Both the position numbers and the translations under genes were made by a program. Below are positions 1-7,723 of a stretch of 64,000 nucleotides of DNA, piece after piece. The notes below the pieces were generated by a model. That model saw only the letters and a program-made list of their open reading frames with translations, ran no database searches and was not told the DNA's origin. The DNA is from an uncultured Flavobacteriaceae bacterium (lineage in GTDB: Bacteria > Bacteroidota > Bacteroidia > Flavobacteriales > Flavobacteriaceae), in contig CALTAJ010000002.1 in the NCBI GenBank assembly GCA_943842245.1, forward strand, positions 955,596 through 1,019,595, in the 5' to 3' direction. Position 1 is the first letter of the stretch. The number at the start of each line of letters is the position of its first letter.

Positions 1-57
1 TAGAGACATTGTAAAGTTTACTATATTAGATGGGTACTAATTATAAATCAATTAAAA

Positions 58-492
58 ATGAAAAAATTATTTTTAGCAGCCTTAATTTTCTTTGTCAATC
101 ATACATTTGCCCAAGACTTAAAATTTGGGAAGGATGTTTTTCAAGCAAAATTTAATATTGATGCAATTACATTAAAAAAAGATGGAGCAACACTAAATGC
201 TTCAGGTGATGCAAGTGATTATGTAGAGGGAAACTATAACACTGTATATCTTACATATGAAATGACAAATAACTTAAATTTAGAAGATAGAGGAGAGTTT
301 ACCGGATATGTTTGGGCTCAAAATGGAGAAAACTTTTTAAATGTAACGCTACAGGGTATATGGAGACGAAAAGGACAAGTTTTTGAAATTGTAACTCTTG
401 ACCAAGCTACTGACGGCAATACAATTATCGCAAGGGGAATACTAAATTTCGCAAAGAAAACATTAAATTTTGACGCAAGTATTTTAGAATAA
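58..492 (+). CDS. Small secreted protein, unknown function
   Basis: A 144-residue protein that I do not recognise. Residues 1-18 form a clear signal peptide (two lysines, a hydrophobic core, and a T-F-A/Q cleavage site), so it is probably exported to the periplasm or beyond. The mature part is rich in alternating hydrophobic and polar residues and looks like a small all-beta fold. It has no cysteine, no catalytic motif and no lipobox. A GxFxGxxW-like run followed by a W-R-R-K-G step near residues 80-105 recalls small lipocalin-like barrels, but that is only an impression. The ATG at 58 is the only start that keeps the signal peptide. A hairpin terminator follows 31 bases after the stop, so the gene appears to end its own transcript. 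No upstream neighbour is visible. Confidence 0.75.
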   Translation: MKKLFLAALIFFVNHTFAQDLKFGKDVFQAKFNIDAITLKKDGATLNASGDASDYVEGNYNTVYLTYEMTNNLNLEDRGEFTGYVWAQNGENFLNVTLQGIWRRKGQVFEIVTLDQATDGNTIIARGILNFAKKTLNFDASILE

Positions 493-522
493 TATTAAAA
501 ACCATCTTGAAACAAGTTAATT

Positions 523-551
523 AAAACCTTCCCTTGTGGAGGGTTTTTTTT
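523..551 (+). terminator. Rho-independent terminator after the 58-492 gene
   Basis: A ten-base arm AAAACCTTCC pairs with GGAGGGTTTT (one G-T wobble) across a short loop and is followed by a run of T. It lies 31 bases after the stop codon, in the right orientation for the preceding gene. Confidence 0.75.
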
Positions 552-632
552 ATATCATAGTCATATCCTTTTCATTAAGGTATCGTAATAGTTTTCAGAT
601 AATAATTATATTAAAAAATTAATTAAAATTTA

Positions 633-1661
633 ATGAAACGTAGAACATTTGTAAAGGGAACAACAACCGTATTTTCAGGACTTGGACTTTCAGCTATTTC
701 CTCTACTCAAACTCAAATAAAGAAAGCTGAGCAAACTTTTGATACTTACGTAACAATGGAACAGGAAAAAGTCTCTTTTTATAGTGATGCTATTAATGAG
801 AAAATAAAAATAATTCACATTGCAGATACACATTTGTATATGGATGATGATAGAGGAATACCTTTTCTAAATTATAGCAATCGGATGGCGAAAGCATATA
901 ACGAAACAATACATTTTAAAACAAGAGAAAAAACAAATCCTAAAAAGTCCTTTGAGGAAGCACTCGAATTTGCCAAAGGATTAAATGCTGATGTTATTAC
1001 ATTAGTTGGGGATATATTCAGTTTCCCATCTGAACTTGCAATTGAATGGGTGCTATCCAAAATAGAGGCTATCGGTATTCCGTATATTTATATTGCAGGA
1101 AATCATGATTGGCATTATGAGGGCATGACAGGTGAATTAGAGTTGCTACGTGATAAATGGATAGAAAAAAGGTTAATGCCCTTGTATCAAGGGAACAATC
1201 CTTTAATGGCAGCATATGACATAAAAGGAATTAGATTTTTAGCTATCGATAATTCAACGTATGAAATAAATGATGAACAATTGATTTTTTTTTCTGAGCA
1301 AGTTGCTTCTGGATTACCTCTTGTTTTATTAATTCATATTCCAATGTACGCTCCTGGGAAGAAAATTTCTTTTGGCTGTGGGAATCCATTTTGGGGTGCA
1401 TCAACTGATCTTAATTTTGAATTAGAAAGACGTCCTAAATGGCCCGAAAATGGTCATACCAAAACAACATTTGAATTTTACAAAAAAGTTTTTAATTCAT
1501 CTAATGTAATGGGTATTTTTGCTGGGCATATACATCAAAATTCTATTGAAATTATTAATGGAAAACCTCAAATAGTTTCAGACGATAACGCTAATGGAGC
1601 ATACCTAGATATTGATTTTATGCCGTTGGAAGAAAAGCATAAAATAAAAACTATCGATTAA
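633..1661 (+). CDS. Secreted calcineurin-like metallophosphoesterase
   Basis: A 342-residue protein of the calcineurin-like phosphoesterase superfamily, which hydrolyses phosphomono- or phosphodiesters with a two-metal centre. The metal-binding motifs appear in family order: D-T-H at residues 65-67, G-D at 126-127, G-N-H-D at 156-159, an isolated H in L-I-H-I-P-M near 235, and G-H-I-H near 297. The N-terminus K-R-R-T-F-V-K-G followed by a hydrophobic stretch resembles a twin-arginine (Tat) export signal, which would suit a protein that folds with its metals before export. The substrate cannot be read from the sequence. The gene stands alone between a terminator and small lipoprotein genes. 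Its last 11 bases overlap a possible tiny minus-strand gene (1651-1743). Confidence 0.85.
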   Translation: MKRRTFVKGTTTVFSGLGLSAISSTQTQIKKAEQTFDTYVTMEQEKVSFYSDAINEKIKIIHIADTHLYMDDDRGIPFLNYSNRMAKAYNETIHFKTREKTNPKKSFEEALEFAKGLNADVITLVGDIFSFPSELAIEWVLSKIEAIGIPYIYIAGNHDWHYEGMTGELELLRDKWIEKRLMPLYQGNNPLMAAYDIKGIRFLAIDNSTYEINDEQLIFFSEQVASGLPLVLLIHIPMYAPGKKISFGCGNPFWGASTDLNFELERRPKWPENGHTKTTFEFYKKVFNSSNVMGIFAGHIHQNSIEIINGKPQIVSDDNANGAYLDIDFMPLEEKHKIKTID

Positions 1662-1743
1662 AGTACAGATATACAAAGATACCTGTGGCAATCCATAGCA
1701 TAGCAGCAATTAATAGTTTTTGAGTTTTTGTAAGATTATCCAT
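1651..1743 (-). CDS. Possible 30-residue single-pass membrane peptide
   Basis: A complete ATG-to-TAG reading frame of 30 residues on the minus strand. It starts M-D-N-L-T-K-T-Q-K, runs into a hydrophobic segment of about 18 residues (L-L-I-A-A-M-L-W-I-A...), and ends in a short Y-F-N-R tail. That is the layout of a single-span membrane micropeptide with a polar head. It fills the gap after the metallophosphoesterase and overlaps its 3' end by 11 bases. The frame is short enough to arise by chance. The support is the clean membrane segment bounded by polar ends and the lack of any other use for this stretch. Function unknown. Confidence 0.45.
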   Translation of the reverse strand: MDNLTKTQKLLIAAMLWIATGIFVYLYFNR

Positions 1744-1827
1744 CAAATTAAGTTACAAAAAATGATTTAAAAATAAGTTTAGGGAATATATGTTATCCTC
1801 AGTATAGAAATAGTAAATTGAAAATTA

Positions 1828-2061
1828 ATGAAAAAAACAATTTTTTTATTTTTATTTATTGCCATTAGTTGTTCTAAAGAAACAGGCTGTATTGAAATTA
1901 CAAGGAAAGAGAAAAGCGGTGGTAACTTTTTGTTTTTTTGGCAAAATCAAAATTATAGCAATAATACCGTGGTTGACGAATATGGTGCAATCCCATCGGG
2001 TGCAGTAACTGAAGATATATTCAATCAATATGAAATTGGAGATACATACTGTGTAGATTAA
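1828..2061 (+). CDS. Small lipoprotein, unknown function
   Basis: A 77-residue protein with a lipoprotein signal: a hydrophobic stretch ends in A-I-S-C, so Cys15 is the likely lipidated residue. The mature chain is only about 62 residues, with two further cysteines near the start and end (C-I-E-I at the start, Y-C-V-D at the end) that could form a disulfide in the periplasm. I see no family motif. Similar short lipoproteins are common in Flavobacteriia and are usually annotated as hypothetical. It sits between two other short exported proteins on the same strand, with about 97 bases to the next gene, so an operon is possible but not shown. Confidence 0.65.
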   Translation: MKKTIFLFLFIAISCSKETGCIEITRKEKSGGNFLFFWQNQNYSNNTVVDEYGAIPSGAVTEDIFNQYEIGDTYCVD

Positions 2062-2158
2062 AGCCCTGTTTTCCAGATTCAATTTACCAATAGGTTCCAT
2101 TTATTAAGTTAAGTCAGTTTTTTTGTATATTGATTATTAATATTAAAATCAATATAAA

Positions 2159-2668
2159 ATGAAACAAATATTAAGTTTAATTGTAGCTTTTATGATTTTA
2201 TCATGCCAAGGTGTTAAAATAGATCCCGCACCAATGAGTGGAATTATTGATGAAAGCGATGAAAAAACTAAAGTTGTAAAAAAACTTGCTCAAGCATATC
2301 AAGATGGAAATTTTGACATTGCAAAAGATTATTTCACAGAAGATGGTGTCCATTATTTCAATAATGTAGAATATACTACAGAAGGAATTATAGAAGGCTA
2401 TAATTTTCATTCCATCCTTTTTGATGACTTAAAGCATGTTGAACCCCATATTACTACTATGTATTACAATAATGGAGATGTATTTACCAATCATTGGTCA
2501 GATTGGTCAGGCAAGTCAAAAATCACTGGTGAAGTTCAAAAAAATACATTTCATTGCTGGTGGCAATGGGAAGGAGATAAAATCATTTCTACAAAATGTT
2601 ATCTTGACCCAACAGAGCTGATGGAAGAAGTGGCACTATATCAGTCACAAACTGCCCAAGAAAATTAA
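2159..2668 (+). CDS. Lipoprotein with NTF2/SnoaL-like domain
   Basis: A 169-residue lipoprotein: the signal ends in I-L-S-C, making Cys16 the lipid anchor. The mature part reads like an NTF2-like (SnoaL-type) cone fold. A first helix contains L-A-Q-A-Y-Q-D-G-N-F and is followed by A-K-D-Y-F-T-E-D-G-V, the usual helix-to-pocket transition in this superfamily. Four strands rich in W, H and Y follow (N-H-W-S-D-W-S-G, then F-H-C-W-W-Q-W). NTF2-like proteins can be enzymes or simply ligand-binding modules, and the sequence does not decide which. A bidirectional terminator follows 14 bases after the stop. Confidence 0.7.
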   Translation: MKQILSLIVAFMILSCQGVKIDPAPMSGIIDESDEKTKVVKKLAQAYQDGNFDIAKDYFTEDGVHYFNNVEYTTEGIIEGYNFHSILFDDLKHVEPHITTMYYNNGDVFTNHWSDWSGKSKITGEVQKNTFHCWWQWEGDKIISTKCYLDPTELMEEVALYQSQTAQEN

Positions 2669-2681
2669 ATCATGATTTTAT

Positions 2682-2709
2682 AAAAACTCTTCACTTAGAG
2701 GGGTTTTTA
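2682..2709. terminator. Bidirectional terminator between convergent genes
   Basis: An A-rich arm AAAAACTCT pairs, with two G-T wobbles, with AGGGGTTTTT across a nine-base loop. The A run on one side and T run on the other allow it to end transcription from the lipoprotein gene (plus) and from the outer-membrane receptor gene (minus, ending at 2734). Confidence 0.6.
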
Positions 2710-2733
2710 TGTTTAAAGTTTTAATTAACCTTC

Positions 2734-5442
2734 CTATAGCTTATAAATAATTCGAAAAGTTAAAAACCTAGGTTGAATAAAAGTAGAGGAATTTAATACC
2801 GAAACGCTATTAGCACTATTTTGAATTTGGGAACTTATATTTAATATATTGGATGCTTTTAATTCATATTCCCATTTAGCATCCTTGTCTTTTCTGTAAG
2901 CCAAAGAGAAATCCCAAAGCTGAAAAGACTGTGACTCCCCCCCAACCTGTTCTTGAATATTATAACTGTAATTGGTCTTGAAAGTGAATTTTTCAATAAT
3001 GTAAGCATCAAAATCTATAGATGGTGCCTTTGTAATAAATTTTGTTTCACGCGTTCCTTGTATATTATTTGAAATACTATAACGGTATTGTAAGCTTATG
3101 TTTGGTGCTACTCGAAAATTAGTTCTAATTTCAGGAGTATAGACCTGAGTAAAGCCTTCATTAATAGACCTCTGCTTTTGAATAAATTGGTTTATTTTAC
3201 TATAATTAAAATATGTTCTAAGACTAGCTCTGACCTTTCCAAAGGTTCTTTGGACACGCCCAAATAGATTAAAGTTTTCATCAGCAAAATTAGAGTTGAA
3301 ATAAGAACTCGTTCTAATTACATTTTCAAAATTTGTCAAACCACGAATCTGATCAATATTGCTTGAATATGCTGCTCTAGCAAATACATTTGTATAGTTA
3401 AAAAGATTAAAGCTTCTGTAAAGCATACTTATATTATGTGATAAAGCATTCTGTAAGTCAGGTTCTCCAAATTGAATATTGTTGTAACTATTAAATACTA
3501 AACCTCTTGCAAGTCGAGTTACATCAGTAAATTGATTACGCATATTATAATTAAAGGTTAGTGATTCTCCTTTCTTTAATTGGATGCGGGTCTCAAAATC
3601 TGGTAAAAGCTTTACAAAATTATTTTCGACGATTGTTCCAATCTGAGTATTTTTATTCCCGTAGGCGTGAACTGAAAAACCTGGCGTAATTGTAAACTTT
3701 CCAGCTTTAAATCTATAATGAACCCCTAAATACATGTCATTAAACATATAATCAATATCATTCACAGCTAAACCTTCGTTAAACAATGGTGTTGGCTGGA
3801 GTTTTGAATTATTTTCCAAGAATTGAAAAATATTAGAATTGAATTGCTGTCTACTTAAAATTGTTCCCAATGTAAAATTTATATTACTTTTAGACCCAAT
3901 AATGTTATAATAATCCAATTTTGCATCTAACTGATTAGTTTTAATTCTTCGGTTTTGTCCTAAATTATAAGATGCCTGGGATGTATCTAATCCCAAGGCA
4001 CTCGCTGTTGAATCAAAAGGATCTATATCCTGTGGGTTATTTTCCAATATAGCATTGTAAAAAGGATCTTCATCTTTTATTACGCTCTGAGCTTCAAATG
4101 CAAAAATATTATTTTCATTTAGGGTGTAATAATATTTAAGGTTTTGATTAACATTAAAGGGGGTGACTTCGTCAAATTGATTGGTTATACCTAATACTGA
4201 AGATAAATTATTTTTCTGTTGGGAATCATCAGAAGTCCGTGCCAAGATATCATAGTCAATTTGATTGCTGAAATTTGGCTTATATGAAGCACTCAATTTT
4301 ATTAATCCTTGACTTGAAAGCTCTGTATTTGACTGCTCCGTTGATTCATCAGGAATTTCTATATCTGCATTTGTATAACGGATACTGCTAATCTCGTTTG
4401 AAAGAATTCGACTATTGTTATATATCAAAAAACCACTAAAATCCAATGACTTCTTTGGAGAATAACTAAAATTTGCAGAAAAAAGTTTGTTTTCTATTTT
4501 TAGAGCATTCCTTTCATTTGTGAGAAAATTTAGACTGTTATCTCCCAGATTTATGCTTGTACCACTTCTAGAACTGGGAGACTGAAAGCCACCTCCAAAA
4601 CCTCTAATGTCTCGACGGGTTAGGGCCACTTCTCCTATATTATTAATATCACTTATGATATTAATACTATACTTTGGATTGTAATAAAATAATTTAGGCT
4701 GAAGTAAATAAAGTTTATCTTCAGGGGCGTCACCGGCGCCAGCTGTTACATTACCAAACCAAAAACTCTCTTTCCCTTCTTTTAACTTTATGTTAATTGC
4801 AAAATTATCTTGACTGCTTCTTACCCCGCTAAGCTGTCCTACTTCTGAATAATTTCGTAACACTTGAATTTTATCAACAGCACTTGATGGTATGTTTTTT
4901 GTCCCAACCTTTGTATCTCCATCAAAGAAATCTTTCCCATTGACCATTAGCTTATTGACCACCTTCCCTTCTACCTCAATCTGACCACTATCGTTGATTT
5001 CAACACCAGGTAATTTATCAATGATATCTTCTAATTTTCTTTCTGAACCACTTTTAAAAGAATCAGCATTATATATCAAAGTATCTCCTCTTACCTCAAT
5101 AGGTAATTTTACAATAACCTCATCTAATATGATATCTGCACGAAGAGAATAATTCTTCGTAATATCCTCTTTAGAAGTTTCAATGATATCATTTATTGTA
5201 ATTAGACCTAAAGAACTTACTTGAATCTTATAAGAAGTAGATTCTTTCACATCTAGTTTATAGTATCCTTTTTCATCAGTGAGTGCATAAGTTTCTAATG
5301 CATTTGATATTTTATTTATAGCTACAATACTTGCAGCTTCTAGGGGGATTTCTAAGCTATCAGAAACTATACCCTTTATTTTGATCTGACCGAAAGAAAT
5401 AGTGATGGTGAGAAATAGAATAAAAGATATTTTAGAACGCAT
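2734..5442 (-). CDS. TonB-type outer-membrane beta-barrel receptor with carboxypeptidase-regulatory-like domain
   Basis: About 902 residues from the preferred start. A signal peptide (M-R-S-K-I-S-F-I-L-F) leads to a carboxypeptidase-regulatory-like beta-sandwich (roughly residues 20-95, I-K-G-I-V-S-D-S-L then G-Y-Y-K-L-D-V). A plug-like region follows (roughly 105-240, with L-E-D-I-I-D-K-L-P-G-V-E and V-N-G-K-D-F-F-D-G-D), and the rest is a long beta-barrel. This is the layout of Bacteroidetes outer-membrane receptors that resemble TonB-dependent transporters. The open frame begins 8 codons earlier at 5466, but only the ATG at 5442 gives a normal signal peptide. The GLPGLI gene lies 75 bases upstream on the same strand, so the two are probably co-transcribed and may work together. 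The ligand is unknown. Confidence 0.85.
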   Translation of the reverse strand: MRSKISFILFLTITISFGQIKIKGIVSDSLEIPLEAASIVAINKISNALETYALTDEKGYYKLDVKESTSYKIQVSSLGLITINDIIETSKEDITKNYSLRADIILDEVIVKLPIEVRGDTLIYNADSFKSGSERKLEDIIDKLPGVEINDSGQIEVEGKVVNKLMVNGKDFFDGDTKVGTKNIPSSAVDKIQVLRNYSEVGQLSGVRSSQDNFAINIKLKEGKESFWFGNVTAGAGDAPEDKLYLLQPKLFYYNPKYSINIISDINNIGEVALTRRDIRGFGGGFQSPSSRSGTSINLGDNSLNFLTNERNALKIENKLFSANFSYSPKKSLDFSGFLIYNNSRILSNEISSIRYTNADIEIPDESTEQSNTELSSQGLIKLSASYKPNFSNQIDYDILARTSDDSQQKNNLSSVLGITNQFDEVTPFNVNQNLKYYYTLNENNIFAFEAQSVIKDEDPFYNAILENNPQDIDPFDSTASALGLDTSQASYNLGQNRRIKTNQLDAKLDYYNIIGSKSNINFTLGTILSRQQFNSNIFQFLENNSKLQPTPLFNEGLAVNDIDYMFNDMYLGVHYRFKAGKFTITPGFSVHAYGNKNTQIGTIVENNFVKLLPDFETRIQLKKGESLTFNYNMRNQFTDVTRLARGLVFNSYNNIQFGEPDLQNALSHNISMLYRSFNLFNYTNVFARAAYSSNIDQIRGLTNFENVIRTSSYFNSNFADENFNLFGRVQRTFGKVRASLRTYFNYSKINQFIQKQRSINEGFTQVYTPEIRTNFRVAPNISLQYRYSISNNIQGTRETKFITKAPSIDFDAYIIEKFTFKTNYSYNIQEQVGGESQSFQLWDFSLAYRKDKDAKWEYELKASNILNISSQIQNSANSVSVLNSSTFIQPRFLTFRIIYKL

Positions 5443-5517
5443 AGAGATTAAATTATTAAATAACAATTCAGGGATGTTTTGACTATTTGACTTTTATTTT
5501 ATGAAAAAGTTTAATAA

Positions 5518-6327
5518 TTACCCTCTTCTTCTCCCACGATTATTTCTCATCTCTAACATTTTACTTTGAATTATATTATTATAATCCAATTTGTTTGTCT
5601 CTTTACCCTTATCAGGAGTTTTAATTTCTACTTTATCTTTTGGATTAATGACTACTTGAGAACATAACATAGTTGTATCACCTGCACTTACTTCAAGAAT
5701 TAATCCTGGAAGTCCCCAATATTCAGCAGGTCCTTGTTTAAGTGGTATCTGAAGTGTATACCACGCCTCAATCTGAGTTAATTTTACTTCAGGGTTATCT
5801 TTATCAACATTTAAATCACCCCAGGAGAAATTATACCACGTTAATTCTTTTTCTGGAACAACTGCTGTTGCTTTAAAGCACAAGTAATTTCCTACTTGTT
5901 TTGATTCAGACTCCATTTTCCATTTGATAGGTTGTAATTCATCTTTTACCAGAAAACGTTTACCATAAAATTCCTGAGCTTGTATTAGTCTATTATCCTT
6001 AACATTTTTATATTGTTTACCTCTAGCAAAATTACTACCCCAAGAGTCCGTTGCACCTGAAATTGCATCTACCTTTTCTTCTTCATAAAATAAAGATTCA
6101 TTCTTATTGAAAATTAAAACAAACGTTTTTTCTAATCGATTTTTTAACCTGTTCTTAATTTGTTTTTTTTGAGCTTCACTCATTCTGGCTCCCCATGCCC
6201 CAAGCTTCATGTTGGTTTTAGAAAAATAATATGCCTTTCCTTGGAATTCTTGAATGACATCTAATCTCCCTTCAGAATTAATTAAAAAACTAAAAAATAA
6301 TACCGTAACAAAATTGAGTAAATACAT
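5518..6327 (-). CDS. GLPGLI family exported protein
   Basis: A 269-residue protein of the GLPGLI family, named for a motif that is present here almost exactly (E-Y-W-G-L-P-G-L-I-L-E, about residues 202-212). Before the motif is A-W-Y-T-L-Q-I-P-L-K-Q-G-P, also typical of the family. An N-terminal hydrophobic stretch (Y-L-L-N-F-V-T-V-L-F-F) is a probable signal peptide. Family members are restricted to Bacteroidetes, have no established biochemical function, and very often neighbour a TonB-type receptor, as here. The last residues are unusually basic (R-N-N-R-G-R-R-R-G). It is the first gene of a likely two-gene unit; its upstream region is shared with a divergent monooxygenase gene. Confidence 0.85.
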   Translation of the reverse strand: MYLLNFVTVLFFSFLINSEGRLDVIQEFQGKAYYFSKTNMKLGAWGARMSEAQKKQIKNRLKNRLEKTFVLIFNKNESLFYEEEKVDAISGATDSWGSNFARGKQYKNVKDNRLIQAQEFYGKRFLVKDELQPIKWKMESESKQVGNYLCFKATAVVPEKELTWYNFSWGDLNVDKDNPEVKLTQIEAWYTLQIPLKQGPAEYWGLPGLILEVSAGDTTMLCSQVVINPKDKVEIKTPDKGKETNKLDYNNIIQSKMLEMRNNRGRRRG

Positions 6328-6438
6328 AATATGTATAAATTTTTTATTCTATAAAACTAGTGAATATTTAAAGAAGAGATGCTTTTTTAAAGGATATCGT
6401 TTTTAATATATTTTTAGTACACTTTTAAATTAAATTAA

Positions 6439-6446
6439 TAATTTTG
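6439..6446 (+). promoter_or_regulatory. Candidate -7 promoter box for the monooxygenase-symporter unit
   Basis: TAATTTTG is an exact match to the Bacteroidetes TAnnTTTG element. It would place the transcript start near 6451 and leave a leader of about 124 bases that could fold (an 8-bp stem AAATTATA/TATAATTT). No clear -33 TTTG is visible, so the call rests on one element. Confidence 0.35.
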
Positions 6447-6574
6447 ATTATCCTGTGAGGGCTGAGATAAATTATAAATTCGCGGTTGGAGGTTATATAA
6501 TTTAAAAATCCGTTTTTTAAGTTCAACACCGAAAAGTTTTTGGATAGCAAAAATATTTCACCCTTTTTATAAAT

Positions 6575-7720
6575 ATGAAAGAAACCAATCTAATTAATAT
6601 TAAGGGTGCTGAAATATCATGGTTTGCTCCTCTTTGTGATGGAGATGATGATTTTTTAGGTAATCGAAATTCCTCTTATAAGAGTGATTGGAAAAATACC
6701 TCTGAAATTGTAAAGACTGCAGATAATTTTGGTTTTCGTAATGTATTGTGTCCATCGTCTTATCAAGTCGGCCAAGATACCCTTTCCTTTATTGCAGGCA
6801 TGGCTCCTTTAACTAAAAAAATTAATTTCTTAGCAGCAATTCGTTGTGGAGAAATTCATCCACCAATGTTAGCTCGAACTATTGCTACACTTGACCATAT
6901 GTTGAAAGGTAGACTAACAATAAATATTATTTCATCGAATTTACCTGGTACTCAATTATCTTCTTCAGAACGTTATTTACGTTCGCGAGAAGTAATAAAA
7001 ATTTTAAAACAGGCTTGGACAAAAGATTTTATTGATTTTCAAGGAAAATATTACCAACTTAAATTGTCTTCTAATCCTGTAAAAACTTATCAAAAAGATG
7101 GACCACTACTATACTTTGGTGGGTATTCTCCTGATGGGATAGCCCTTTGTGCGGAGTATTGCGATGTGTATCTTATGTGGCCTGAAACAGAAAATAAATT
7201 ACAGGTTCTGATGGACGGAATGAGAAATAAAGCTTCAAGTTATGATCGTGAAGTCCAATTTGGTTTACGTGTTCATGTTATTGTAAGAGAAACTGAAAAA
7301 GAAGCTCGTGCTTATGCAGACGGATTAATTTCAAAACTAAATCTTGATCTAGGCACTAATATTCGAAATCGATCTCAAGATTCAAATTCTTTAGGTGTAG
7401 CAAGACAATCGCAGTTAAGGGAAGAAGCAGATGAAAAATATTATGTTGAACCAAACTTATGGACAGGTATTGGTCTTGCTCGATCTGGATGTGGTGCTGC
7501 TATAGTTGGGAATCCAGACCAAGTAGTTAAGAAATTAGAAAACTATATGGAAATGGGTATTCGATCCTTTATTTTATCTGGCTATCCTCATAAACAAGAG
7601 TGTGAATTATTTGCTAAACATGTTCTTCCAAGAATTAAAACTATTTCACTTCCTGAAGTTTTTGGGAGAATACCAAAAACAACACCTAACAGTCCGCTAG
7701 GAAGAGGGGAAAGAGAGTAA
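6575..7720 (+). CDS. FMNH2-dependent monooxygenase, SsuD/SfnG-like (LLM class)
   Basis: 381 residues, the same length as Escherichia coli SsuD, and similar to it along the chain. SsuD uses reduced FMN and oxygen to release sulfite from alkanesulfonates; the related SfnG acts on dimethyl sulfone. Residues matching the SsuD active site are present: R and H in F-G-L-R-V-H-V-I-V-R-E-T, R in G-L-A-R-S-G-C-G-A-A, and Y and H in L-S-G-Y-P-H. The active-site cysteine of E. coli SsuD (Cys54) has no counterpart: the local segment reads S-Y-Q-V-G-Q-D. Substrate is therefore uncertain. It stops 3 bases before a solute symporter, and no flavin reductase or ABC sulfonate importer is nearby. A catabolic role on an organosulfur or similar compound is an inference. 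Confidence 0.8.
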   Translation: MKETNLINIKGAEISWFAPLCDGDDDFLGNRNSSYKSDWKNTSEIVKTADNFGFRNVLCPSSYQVGQDTLSFIAGMAPLTKKINFLAAIRCGEIHPPMLARTIATLDHMLKGRLTINIISSNLPGTQLSSSERYLRSREVIKILKQAWTKDFIDFQGKYYQLKLSSNPVKTYQKDGPLLYFGGYSPDGIALCAEYCDVYLMWPETENKLQVLMDGMRNKASSYDREVQFGLRVHVIVRETEKEARAYADGLISKLNLDLGTNIRNRSQDSNSLGVARQSQLREEADEKYYVEPNLWTGIGLARSGCGAAIVGNPDQVVKKLENYMEMGIRSFILSGYPHKQECELFAKHVLPRIKTISLPEVFGRIPKTTPNSPLGRGERE

Positions 7721-7723
7721 ATT

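Noticed and set aside
6452-6520. CTGAGA sequence suggesting a thiamine-pyrophosphate riboswitch
   Set aside because: Only that hexamer fits. The second conserved half of the aptamer (CCTGAT...GGATAATGCCAGCG and the closing stem) is absent, and the downstream genes are not thiamine genes.
6575-7720. A firm SsuD (alkanesulfonate monooxygenase) name
   Set aside because: The active-site cysteine is missing and the usual ssu partners are absent, so only the broader family is supported.
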